From Oscillospiraceae bacterium (GTDB lineage Bacteria > Bacillota > Clostridia > Oscillospirales > Oscillospiraceae), in contig JAQWCP010000063.1 in NCBI GenBank assembly GCA_028705905.1, positions 1 through 7,656 on the forward strand: DNA of 7,656 nt. Reading direction: 5' to 3'. Position numbers and translations under genes: made by a program. Shown one piece after another: positions 1 through 6,026 of this stretch. How positions within the stretch are numbered: position 1 is the stretch's first letter; every line of letters begins with the position of its first letter. The notes under the pieces were generated by a model that was given only the letters and a program-made list of their open reading frames with translations, was not told the origin of the DNA and made no database searches.

Positions 1-488
1 CCAAAATGGACGTTGAGTAAGGAAATAAACCAATCGCCGGTGACGAGGAGCAAAATGCTGGTATACAGAACCAGGAGTAGGAGTGCAGAGGACAAAAAGC
101 TGACAATCAGGTTACGCAGAGCGGAAAAAAGGGGCTGGCCATAAATATCGCCGGTGATGTTCAAAAGACAACGGAACGCGGCGGAAGAAGAGGAAACCAT
201 CAAGATCAGGCCGCCGATGAAAAGCGCGGTAGACTGATTGCCGGAAATATAATCCAGATAATCTGTTAATACAATGGCACTGCTTTCCGGCATGAATTTG
301 GAAAGCAGCTCCAGGAAAGGTGATTCATTCAAATGAACCAGATCGGAGAGTGCGTTGATGCAGATGAGCAGGGGGAAAAAGGTCAGGGTAAAGAAAAAGG
401 CCAGCTCTGCGGCAGAACGGGAAACGCGCTTGTCAAAATAGAGTGAAACGACATCTGCTGTGAAAGAGAAGAAAGGTGATTTTAACAC
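1..488 (-). CDS. YihY/BrkB-family inner-membrane protein, N-terminal part
   Basis: This is the first 162 codons of an integral membrane protein; the gene continues past the left edge. The N-terminus has a stretch reading YFDKRVSRSAAELAFFFTLT followed by FFPLLICINAL, which resembles the opening of the YihY/UPF0761 (BrkB-like) family. Members have about six membrane helices and no firmly established biochemical role; the old 'ribonuclease BN' label is considered wrong. Hydrophobic segments fall near residues 29-50, 87-105 and 124-150, with a polar, acidic linker (about 52-86) between the first two. The start is a GTG at 488-486. It has a good GGAGG 8 nt upstream (497-501), and an in-frame TAG lies seven codons upstream, leaving no room for an ATG start. 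It is the last visible gene of the leftward cluster, 141 bp after the DUF815 ATPase, with a perfect palindrome in its leader. The family call is from recognition of the N-terminal pattern only. Confidence 0.8.
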   Translation of the reverse strand, partial: MLKSPFFSFTADVVSLYFDKRVSRSAAELAFFFTLTFFPLLICINALSDLVHLNESPFLELLSKFMPESSAIVLTDYLDYISGNQSTALFIGGLILMVSSSSAAFRCLLNITGDIYGQPLFSALRNLIVSFLSSALLLLVLYTSILLLVTGDWFISLLNVHF

Positions 489-629
489 GGCAATGCCCTC
501 CTGCTTCTACGGCCTATCCTCTCGAGAGGATAGGCCGTAAAATGATTCCATCAAAATGATGCATAATTCTAGTTTATAACTTGTTACGTTTGGCTCATTT
601 TATACGGCTCGGGCCGTTTGACGTAGAAT
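489..629. other. Intergenic spacer between DUF815 ATPase and yihY-like gene
   Basis: This 141-bp AT-rich gap holds several inverted repeats and no ORF of note. Besides the 32-bp palindrome at 508-539, there is a short hairpin at 549-561 (CATCA, AAA, TGATG) and a 5-bp stem at 604-617 (ACGGC, TCGG, GCCGT). The last lies 12 bases past the ATPase stop codon on the minus strand, but ATAAAATG follows it instead of a T-run, so it is not a convincing terminator. A minus-strand TAGAAT at 571-566 could be a -10 element for the yihY-like gene, but no good -35 lies at the right distance. Whether this gene is read through from the ATPase or has its own promoter is open. Confidence 0.5.
508..539. repeat. 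Perfect 32-bp palindrome in the yihY-like leader
   Basis: The 16-base arm TACGGCCTATCCTCTC is followed directly by its exact reverse complement, with no spacer and no mismatch; the centre lies between 523 and 524 and contains CTCGAG. It ends 7 nt before the GGAGG of the yihY-like gene on the minus strand. Neither side has the T-run of an intrinsic terminator: minus-strand transcription would continue into GAAGCAGG, plus-strand into AAAATGATT. As RNA it would fold into a long GC-rich hairpin right beside the ribosome binding site. As DNA it could be a dimeric-repressor operator or a dispersed repeat unit. The perfect symmetry is seen directly; any role is inference. Confidence 0.9.
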
Positions 630-1850
630 TTAACTCGGTTTTGTATCGGCTTGAAGACTGGCGATAAACTGACGCGCCGCCCGGGGCGTTCTGCCGGGAT
701 GGTACATTTCCCATTGGAGCGCCATTCTTTGCAATGCTGCTGTTTTCAATGGCAGCTGCTCTTTCTCTGCCAATTTCTCCACAAGAGAAAGATAATCGGC
801 CTGGTTGAGACTCAAATAGGGAATGCGCAGACCGAACCGCTCGGTGAGAGATGTTTTTTCTTGGATGGTCTCTTCCGGGTCCAGCTCGTCGCCTTTGCTC
901 CGCTCGCTGAAGAACTCCCGGATCAGATGCCGGCGGTTGGACGTGGCGTAGATGGCCGTATTGACAGGACGAGGCTCCAGCCCCCCCTCCAAAATGGTTT
1001 TCAAAACGGAGGGGGTTGTGTCCCCAGCCTCAAAAGTGAGATCGTCCAAAAACAAAATAAATTTTTGCTTTTTCCCACTCAGATGCCGCATCAGTTGGGG
1101 CAGGGTATCCAGCTGTTCCTTCTGCACCTCGATGAGCCGCAGATTTTCAAAGCCGGGGACAGCCAGCAAAGACTTCACGGTGGCCGATTTTCCCGTTCCA
1201 GCTTCGCCATAGAGCAACACATTGTTGACGAAATGCCCGGAGAGGAGGGCCTGTGTGTTTTCTTCCACTTGGTCCCGCTGCAGCCGGTACCCGATCAATT
1301 CTTCCTCCGTGGGCATATCTGGATTCGGAACTGGGGTCAGCTGCTGGTTTTCCCAGATGAACGCCCGGTAACGGGCAAAAATGCCGCTTCCATTGGTCCG
1401 GTAGAATGCCGTCAGGCTTTCAAAATCAAAAGGGGTGTCACACTGCCACTCGGGCAGCAAGGAGACCGCCTGTGTCCATTGGGGCGGAAGAATCTGCGCC
1501 ATGCTGGCTTTCAGCGTACTGCAAGACAGGTGCGCCACACGGGAGAACGTGTGGATCTCCTGCTTTGCAGCGGCGCGCAGCGCCGGTGTTTCACATTCTT
1601 TCCCGGCGGCTTCCCCATAAGGCGATTCTAAAAAACGAAGCTGGTCGAACACCCATTGGCCGAGAGAGGCATATCCGTCTTTGGACAGACTGTAAAAAAT
1701 GCTGGTATACGCATGAAATACGGCCTCCGGCGCGGGAGACGGCTCTTCCAGCAAAGAGAGCAAGGAGGACAAGTGAGAGAGGGGAGCGAGGGCCTTGATG
1801 GGCTGGTATGTGCAGACACAGCACAGTGCCATGTGAAGAGGATGTTCCAT
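630..1850 (-). CDS. DUF815-family P-loop ATPase (AAA+-like)
   Basis: A 406-residue protein (from the chosen start) with an N-terminal helical region of about 200 residues and a C-terminal AAA+-like ATPase domain, matching the DUF815 (PF05673) family. Members have no settled cellular role. Walker A is GEAGTGKS at residues 215-222. Walker B is FILFLDDL with acidic pair D269/D270. A sensor-1-like ATSN ends at N305, TERFGL carries a possible arginine finger at R338, and a sensor-2-like GRTPRAARQF carries R387 and R390. The motif set looks intact, so the protein should bind and hydrolyse ATP. No signal peptide or membrane segment is evident; it should be cytoplasmic. An upstream in-frame ATG at 1865 would add five residues (411 in total) but has no ribosome binding site; the ATG at 1850 does. 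It follows nrdJ by 83 bp on the same strand with no clear terminator between. Remote annotations as a replication-initiation-type or helicase-loader-like ATPase are possible from the fold, but I do not assign them. Confidence 0.88.
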   Translation of the reverse strand: MEHPLHMALCCVCTYQPIKALAPLSHLSSLLSLLEEPSPAPEAVFHAYTSIFYSLSKDGYASLGQWVFDQLRFLESPYGEAAGKECETPALRAAAKQEIHTFSRVAHLSCSTLKASMAQILPPQWTQAVSLLPEWQCDTPFDFESLTAFYRTNGSGIFARYRAFIWENQQLTPVPNPDMPTEEELIGYRLQRDQVEENTQALLSGHFVNNVLLYGEAGTGKSATVKSLLAVPGFENLRLIEVQKEQLDTLPQLMRHLSGKKQKFILFLDDLTFEAGDTTPSVLKTILEGGLEPRPVNTAIYATSNRRHLIREFFSERSKGDELDPEETIQEKTSLTERFGLRIPYLSLNQADYLSLVEKLAEKEQLPLKTAALQRMALQWEMYHPGRTPRAARQFIASLQADTKPS

Positions 1851-1863
1851 TGTCAGGTGCTCC
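1851..1863 (-). promoter_or_regulatory. Ribosome binding site deciding the DUF815 start
   Basis: On the minus strand GGAG (1863-1860) lies 9 nt before the ATG at 1850-1848. The GGAG partly overlaps the alternative ATG at 1865-1863, whose own upstream sequence (GATCGAAATAGA) has no Shine-Dalgarno match. The in-frame ATG at 1832 also lacks one. This favours 1850 as the true start. Confidence 0.6.
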
Positions 1864-1869
1864 ATTCTA

Positions 1870-1881
1870 TTTCGATCGAAA
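1870..1881. repeat. 12-bp perfect palindrome upstream of the DUF815 gene
   Basis: TTTCGATCGAAA is its own reverse complement. It sits in the gap between nrdJ and the ATPase gene, 19 bp before the preferred ATG at 1850. A 12-bp perfect palindrome in a short AT-rich gap could be an operator half of a regulatory site, but it may equally be chance. It has no T-run and no loop, so it is not a terminator. Confidence 0.45.
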
Positions 1882-1933
1882 CGATTTATTTTTTAGTATC
1901 ATATGGCAGAATGAATTTGCCGAAATGGTTTCA

Positions 1934-4201
1934 TCATCCGCACTTGCTGTATCCACAGCTGCGGCAGCAGACGCAATTGCCTTCATGCTCCAGCGGGCTG
2001 CCGCAATCCGGGCAGTGCCGGGGCGTTTCCATCTCTTGGGGTGCCACATCCTGTATCTCAGAAGGCGCGGCGGGAACTGACACTTGCGCTGCGCTGGAAT
2101 ATGTTTGTACTTTTTGGATCACTTTGCCAATGGCGTCAGGGCAGGAGGTGACCTTCATGCCGGCCTGGCGGATGGTGGATGGGCAGCGGATTCCCTTGAG
2201 CTGCTCCACAATGGCTTCACTTTGGATGCCACTGCGCAGGGCAATGGAGATCAGACGGGCGGTTGCTTCCGATTGGGAGGGGCAGCCACCGGCGCGGCCC
2301 GTATTGGTGAACACCTCACAAATGCCTTTGTCGTCATAATTGACGGTGATGTACAGATTGCCACAGCCGATCTTCACCTTTTCCGTAAAACCGGTGGTGA
2401 TGTCTGGCCGGGGACGGGGCGCAACGGAGGAGAAAGTGTCGGATGTGTGTTCCATCCCGTTGCAGTCCAGGCAGCCCGGCTCTCCATCGCTGCCAACGGC
2501 ACCGATATTCAGCACCTGATTATCCCGGGAGCCGTCCCGATAAATGGTCACGCCTTTGCAGCCGGACTGAAACGCCAAATGGAAGACGGACGCTACATCC
2601 TCCCGCGTGGCGGCGGTGGGGAAATTGACCGTTTTGGAGACGGCGTTGTCTGTGTACATCTGAAACGCCGCCTGCATCTTGACATGCCACTCGGGAGACA
2701 CATCGTGAGCGCAGACAAAAACCCGTTTGATTTCCTCCGGGATGCCGTCGATATGGGCCACACTGCCTTGCTCCACCACTTGGCTCATCAGCGATTCATC
2801 ATAAAGCCCGGCGTCCGTCAGCCGTTCTTTTAAAATGTGGTTTGTTTCCACCAGGTGGGTGTTGTCCATTACATTCCGGATATAAGCATAGGCAAATACC
2901 GGTTCAATTCCCCCGGAGACGCCAGATAAAATGGAAAGCGTTCCTGTGGGGGCGATGGTGGTGATGGTGGCATTGCGCATGGCGGGGCCGTTTTTCCAGG
3001 TGCTTTCCGCAAAGAGGGGGAAGGCCCCGCGCACCTTTGCCAGCGCCTGACTTTCCGCTACGCCGGTATCGTGGATCAAAGACATAATTTCTTTGGCTAG
3101 GGCCACACCCTCCTCGCTGTTATAAGGGAGGTTAAGCCGCAAAAGCACATCGGCAAAGCCCATGACACCCAAACCAATTTTTCGGGTCAACTTGGTAACC
3201 CGTTCAATTTCCGGCAGGGGGTAGGCATTGACCTCTATCACGTTGTCCAAGAAATGGACAGCCGTGCGAGTGGTTTCCTTCAGTTTTTCCCAGTCCATCT
3301 GATAGGTGCCGTTTTGCTCCACCAGATGTTGGGCCAAATTGATAGAGCCCAAATTGCAAGATTCATACGGGAGCAGCGGCTGCTCTCCACAGGGGTTGGT
3401 TGCCTCAATTTCGCCTAAAGTCGGGGTCATGTTGTCCCGGTTGAGCCGGTCCAAAAAGACAATGCCCGGCTCCCCGGTGCGCCAGGCAGAGTCCACAATG
3501 GTGTCAAATACATCCCTGGCGTTCAGCGTTCCCATCACTTTGTGGGAAGAGGGGTCGACCAGGTCATATTCCCGCCCGTCTTCCGCCGCCTCCATAAAGG
3601 CTTCTGTAAGTCCTACGCTGATGTTGAAATTTGTAATTTCTCCCAATGCATTCTTGCAAGAAATAAATTCCAAAATGTCGGGGTGGTCCACCCGCAGAAT
3701 CCCCATGTTGGCGCCGCGGCGGGTGCCCCCTTGCTTGACGGCTTCGGTGGCGGCGTTGAATACCTTCATAAAGCTGACGGGCCCGCTGGCCACGCCGCCG
3801 GTGGAATTGACCGGCGCGCCCTTTGCCCGCAGACGGGAAAAGGAGAAACCGGTGCCGCCGCCGCTTTTGTGGATCAGTGCAGCATGCTTGATGGCGTCGA
3901 AGATTTCCTCCATGGAGTCTCCCACCGGGAGGACAAAGCAGGCAGAGAGCTGCCCCAAAGGCCGCCCAGCATTCATAAGCGTGGGGGAATTGGGTAAAAA
4001 CTCCAGGTTCGTCATCACGTCGTAAAAACGCTGGGTCAGTGCATCTATGTTGCACTGGGGATCAAAAAAACGGTCTCCTTCTGCAATGGCGGACGCCACC
4101 CGCTGGAACAGGGCGATCGGCGTTTCCATCGGCGTGCCGGTTTCATCCCGGATCAAGTACCGTTTTTCCAATACTGCAATGGCGTTTTCCGTTAATTTCA
4201 T
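1934..4201 (-). CDS. nrdJ: Class II (adenosylcobalamin-dependent) ribonucleotide reductase
   Basis: A full-length 755-residue NrdJ that reduces ribonucleotides to deoxyribonucleotides using a thiyl radical generated from B12, without oxygen. The N-terminal part carries LEFLPNSPTLMNAGR (67-80) and LSACFVLP with C88. The active site is NPCGEQPL with N269, C271 and E273; C271 is the expected thiyl-radical cysteine. C282 in ESCNLGSINLA and C88 form the expected redox pair. The substrate-site loop APTGTLSILSGVSGG lies at 417-431. A C-terminal tail (730-754) holds seven cysteines in a zinc-ribbon-like arrangement (C730, C733, C743, C745, C746, C749, C754); the last ones should re-reduce the active site with thioredoxin. 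The length fits the family and all key residues are present. The start ATG at 4201 has AGAGGAG 6 nt upstream. It lies 16 bp behind mtaB, so the two are probably cotranscribed. A class II enzyme suits an anaerobe or aerotolerant bacterium with access to cobalamin. I see no cobalamin riboswitch or NrdR box. Confidence 0.97.
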   Translation of the reverse strand: MKLTENAIAVLEKRYLIRDETGTPMETPIALFQRVASAIAEGDRFFDPQCNIDALTQRFYDVMTNLEFLPNSPTLMNAGRPLGQLSACFVLPVGDSMEEIFDAIKHAALIHKSGGGTGFSFSRLRAKGAPVNSTGGVASGPVSFMKVFNAATEAVKQGGTRRGANMGILRVDHPDILEFISCKNALGEITNFNISVGLTEAFMEAAEDGREYDLVDPSSHKVMGTLNARDVFDTIVDSAWRTGEPGIVFLDRLNRDNMTPTLGEIEATNPCGEQPLLPYESCNLGSINLAQHLVEQNGTYQMDWEKLKETTRTAVHFLDNVIEVNAYPLPEIERVTKLTRKIGLGVMGFADVLLRLNLPYNSEEGVALAKEIMSLIHDTGVAESQALAKVRGAFPLFAESTWKNGPAMRNATITTIAPTGTLSILSGVSGGIEPVFAYAYIRNVMDNTHLVETNHILKERLTDAGLYDESLMSQVVEQGSVAHIDGIPEEIKRVFVCAHDVSPEWHVKMQAAFQMYTDNAVSKTVNFPTAATREDVASVFHLAFQSGCKGVTIYRDGSRDNQVLNIGAVGSDGEPGCLDCNGMEHTSDTFSSVAPRPRPDITTGFTEKVKIGCGNLYITVNYDDKGICEVFTNTGRAGGCPSQSEATARLISIALRSGIQSEAIVEQLKGIRCPSTIRQAGMKVTSCPDAIGKVIQKVQTYSSAAQVSVPAAPSEIQDVAPQEMETPRHCPDCGSPLEHEGNCVCCRSCGYSKCG

Positions 4202-4207
4202 TCTAAG

Positions 4208-4214
4208 CTCCTCT
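4208..4214 (-). promoter_or_regulatory. nrdJ ribosome binding site next to the mtaB stop codon
   Basis: AGAGGAG on the minus strand lies 6 nt before the nrdJ ATG and only 3 nt after the mtaB stop codon (TAG, 4220-4218). Ribosomes finishing mtaB would stop essentially on the nrdJ ribosome binding site, which favours one transcript and allows translational coupling. Confidence 0.75.
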
Positions 4215-4217
4215 TTT

Positions 4218-5510
4218 CTATTTTATAACGCCCAGGAGTCGATTGCCGTCTATTCCTGTAATGGCGGCGGAAACGATCTGCCCCCGCAGGTGATCTGCTT
4301 GGGGGAGAGAGACTTCCAGATAATTTTCACTGTGCCCCCGGGAGATGCCATCCTCTGTTCGCTCGACCAAAACAGACAGCGTTTTACCAACCCATGATTG
4401 TAAATATTCCGTCTGGAGCGACTCCGCCACCTGAGCGGCCCGGTGGGCGCGGGACTCCTTTTCTCCATTGGGGATCTGCCCATCCATTTCAGCGGCGGGG
4501 GTGCCTGGCCGCTTGGAATACGGGAAGACATGGATGGAAGAAAAGGCGCAAGTGCGCAGGAAAGAGAGCGTTTTCAAAAACTCCTCTTCTGTCTCACCGG
4601 GAAAGCCGACAATGAGATCCGTTGTAATGGCGGGGTGGTCAAAGTGTGTCCGGAGAAGGGATACAGACTCCAGATAGCGAGCCGTGTCATATTTGCGCCT
4701 CATCCGCTGCAAGGTGGCGTCACAGCCACTTTGCAGCGAGAGATGGAAGTGGGGGCAAAGGCACGGCAATGCCGCCGCCCGCCTGCAAAAGTCCTCTGTG
4801 ATGGTGCGGGGCTCCAAAGAGCCCAACCGCAAGCGCATGGTGCCGCCTATGACACCTGCCAGCGCCTCCATTAAGTCAATGAGAGCGGTGCCGTCTTGAA
4901 AATCGGCCCCATAAGAAGAAATTTCAATGCCTGTGAGAACCAGTTCCCGAAACCCCTCTTTTTCCAGGCGGCGCACCTCGGAAACGGCTGATTCGATGGG
5001 AAGGGAGCGGACGGGCCCCCTGGCATAGGGAATGATGCAGTATGTGCAAAAATTGACGCACCCGTCCTCTACCTTCAGCATAGCCCGGGCACGTCCTTCC
5101 AGGCTGCCCGCAGGGAGCGGCTCAAAGGTGCGGCGCATCAAAGCATTGTCAATTTGATAGAGCGGACGGCGAGACAGGAATACCTGCTCCAGCGCATCGA
5201 TGAACTCCATGCGGTTTCCGGTACCGGACAAGAGGTCGACAGGAAGCTGCCCCGCTTCTTCCGCATGGGTCTGGGCAAAGCAGCCGCAGACGGCGACGAT
5301 TCCGCCGGGGTTCTGACGCCGGGCCTTGCGGATGATTTGCCTGGATTTTTTGTCGCTGACGGCAGTCACGGAACAAGTATTGATCACATAGGCGTCGGCC
5401 TTTGATTCAAAGGGGACCAAAGCATGTCCCCGTGCCGCCAAGGCGGCTTCCATCGCCTGGGTTTCATACTGATTCACTTTACAGCCCAATGTGTAGATGC
5501 CGATTTTCAT
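4218..5510 (-). CDS. mtaB: tRNA t6A37 C2-methylthiotransferase MtaB
   Basis: A full-length 430-residue radical-SAM methylthiotransferase. MtaB adds a methylthio group to N6-threonylcarbamoyladenosine at position 37 of ANN-decoding tRNAs, giving ms2t6A and supporting accurate codon reading. The N-terminal UPF0004 domain opens with KIGIYTLGCKVNQYE and has the three cluster-binding cysteines C10, C46 and most likely C77 (in VCGCFAQ, where C75 is an extra neighbour). The radical-SAM domain has CVNFCTYC with C151, C155 and C158, followed by IIPYARGPVRS. VGFPGETEEEF is at 301-311. A C-terminal TRAM domain, which binds RNA, covers roughly 372-430. 'TLGCKVNQYE' distinguishes MtaB from MiaB and RimO. 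The ATG at 5510 has GGAGG 5 nt upstream. It is the first gene of the leftward cluster and diverges from the HPr-like gene. All catalytic residues are present. Confidence 0.96.
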   Translation of the reverse strand: MKIGIYTLGCKVNQYETQAMEAALAARGHALVPFESKADAYVINTCSVTAVSDKKSRQIIRKARRQNPGGIVAVCGCFAQTHAEEAGQLPVDLLSGTGNRMEFIDALEQVFLSRRPLYQIDNALMRRTFEPLPAGSLEGRARAMLKVEDGCVNFCTYCIIPYARGPVRSLPIESAVSEVRRLEKEGFRELVLTGIEISSYGADFQDGTALIDLMEALAGVIGGTMRLRLGSLEPRTITEDFCRRAAALPCLCPHFHLSLQSGCDATLQRMRRKYDTARYLESVSLLRTHFDHPAITTDLIVGFPGETEEEFLKTLSFLRTCAFSSIHVFPYSKRPGTPAAEMDGQIPNGEKESRAHRAAQVAESLQTEYLQSWVGKTLSVLVERTEDGISRGHSENYLEVSLPQADHLRGQIVSAAITGIDGNRLLGVIK

Positions 5511-5553
5511 ACGTTCCTCCGTTGCACTCCCCAGGGCGGCGCAGAAATATCCG

Positions 5554-5581
5554 TTGCTTTTTCTTTACTGCCTGTTATAAT
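5554..5581 (+). promoter_or_regulatory. Extended -10 promoter for the HPr-like gene
   Basis: TTGCTT (5554-5559), a 16-bp spacer and a perfect TATAAT (5576-5581), preceded by TG with one base between (5573-5575), form a sigma-A-type extended -10 promoter. The -35 is weak (three of six), which the extended -10 would compensate. Transcription should start near 5588, giving a leader of about 64 nt before the ATG at 5652. Confidence 0.7.
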
Positions 5582-5588
5582 TGATCTT

Positions 5589-5606
5589 AATTATGATACC
5601 ATAATT
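5589..5606. repeat. Inverted repeat at the divergent promoters (possible operator)
   Basis: AATTATG, a 4-base ATAC centre and CATAATT form a perfect 7-bp inverted repeat; outward the match can be extended by one wobble and one A-T pair. It lies at the predicted transcription start of the HPr-like gene and covers the candidate -10 of the leftward mtaB promoter. That is where an operator acting on both directions would be expected. The stem is AT-rich and would be a weak RNA hairpin. It matches no regulator consensus I can name with confidence. Confidence 0.5.
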
Positions 5607-5622
5607 GAAACATCTCTGTATA
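5593..5622 (-). promoter_or_regulatory. Possible minus-strand promoter for mtaB-nrdJ
   Basis: On the minus strand, TATACA (5622-5617) and TATCAT (5598-5593) are separated by 18 bp and would start transcription near 5586, about 76 nt before the mtaB ATG. The -10 matches five of six consensus positions and the -35 four of six, with a slightly long spacer. Other weak -10-like hexamers (CATAAT, TATAAC) occur nearby, so this is only the best candidate. Confidence 0.35.
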
Positions 5623-5651
5623 GACCAAAATTTAAAAAGGAGGGTGAGGCA

Positions 5652-5891
5652 ATGGAGTCCTTTTTTGTGCAACTTGCTTCCATCAATGATGTGAAACAGT
5701 TTGTGAATGCGGCCACGAGTTTGCCTTGTGAAGTGGATGTGCGGGCAGGCCGATATTTGGTGAATGGGAAATCGATCATGGGGCTTTTGAGCATTGATCT
5801 GGCGGAACCCGTTTGCATTGAGGTGTGCGGAACCGCCAAGCAGGCAGAACAATTAAAAGCAATGGTGTCTTCCCATGTAATGGAAAAATAA
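5652..5891 (+). CDS. HPr-like protein lacking the phosphorylatable histidine
   Basis: A 79-residue cytoplasmic protein with the HPr fold pattern. The clearest part is VNGKSIMGLLSIDL (37-50), which aligns with the HPr segment around regulatory Ser46, so Ser41 here is its counterpart. The C-terminal IEVCGTAKQAEQL resembles the last strand and helix of HPr. True HPr carries a G-(I/L)-H-A-R-P loop with His15, which accepts phosphate from enzyme I of the sugar phosphotransferase system. Here that region reads LASINDVKQFV, about four residues shorter and without any histidine; the only histidine is H75 near the C-terminus. It therefore cannot act as a standard PTS phosphocarrier. A regulatory role through Ser41, as in the Crh protein of Bacillus, is possible but unproven. 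The ATG at 5652 has AGGAGGG 7 nt upstream; the frame is open further upstream, but that stretch contains the promoter. No enzyme I or HPr kinase gene is nearby in the window. Confidence 0.87.
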   Translation: MESFFVQLASINDVKQFVNAATSLPCEVDVRAGRYLVNGKSIMGLLSIDLAEPVCIEVCGTAKQAEQLKAMVSSHVMEK

Positions 5892-5913
5892 TTTTTCCCC
5901 TTTGCCATTTTTT
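5879..5913 (+). terminator. Possible weak terminator after the HPr-like gene
   Basis: AATGG (5879-5883) can pair with CCATT (5905-5909), and a run of six T follows (5908-5913). Nested inside is GGAAAAA, the loop TAA, then TTTTTCC (5882-5898), in which the loop is the stop codon of the HPr-like gene. The stems are AT-rich and the outer one short, so termination would be inefficient. A separate promoter for the next gene begins 13 bp downstream, which fits a transcript end here. Confidence 0.3.
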
Positions 5914-5925
5914 CCGAATTTTTTA

Positions 5926-5954
5926 TTGTAATTCCTTCGATTTTGAGATATAAT
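5926..5954 (+). promoter_or_regulatory. Sigma-A-type promoter for the EF-G-like gene
   Basis: TTGTAA (5926-5931), an optimal 17-bp spacer and a perfect TATAAT (5949-5954) predict a transcription start near 5961. The leader before the ATG at 6027 would be about 66 nt. No long hairpin or known riboswitch pattern is visible in that leader. Confidence 0.78.
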
Positions 5955-6026
5955 CACCAAGTAATGCTTTGAAACGAGTCCTAGGCGGGGCGTCTTAAAA
6001 TTGTTGGTAAGGAGAGGAAACAAAAC

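Noticed and set aside
508..539. The 32-bp palindrome as an intrinsic terminator
   Set aside because: No T-run follows on either strand, and on the minus strand a ribosome binding site follows within 7 nt.
604..617. Short hairpin after the DUF815 stop codon as a terminator
   Set aside because: The stem is only 5 bp, and ATAAAATG follows on the transcribed strand instead of a T-run.
651..1631. A 326-codon open frame on the plus strand opposite the DUF815 gene
   Set aside because: The minus-strand protein has intact ATPase motifs and a ribosome binding site; the plus-strand translation is low-complexity and matches nothing I recognise. It is a by-product of the GC pattern of the real gene.
2084..2833. 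A 249-codon open frame on the plus strand inside nrdJ
   Set aside because: nrdJ is continuous and complete on the minus strand across this region, so the opposing frame is a shadow.
5424..5651. A longer form of the HPr-like protein starting at 5424
   Set aside because: The upstream extension overlaps the mtaB coding start and runs through the promoter at 5554-5581. The ATG at 5652 has a strong AGGAGGG and gives the expected HPr length.
5964..5972. Two-codon upstream ORF (ATG CTT TGA) in the EF-G-like leader
   Set aside because: It has no ribosome binding site and lies within a few bases of the predicted transcription start, so it is unlikely to be translated.
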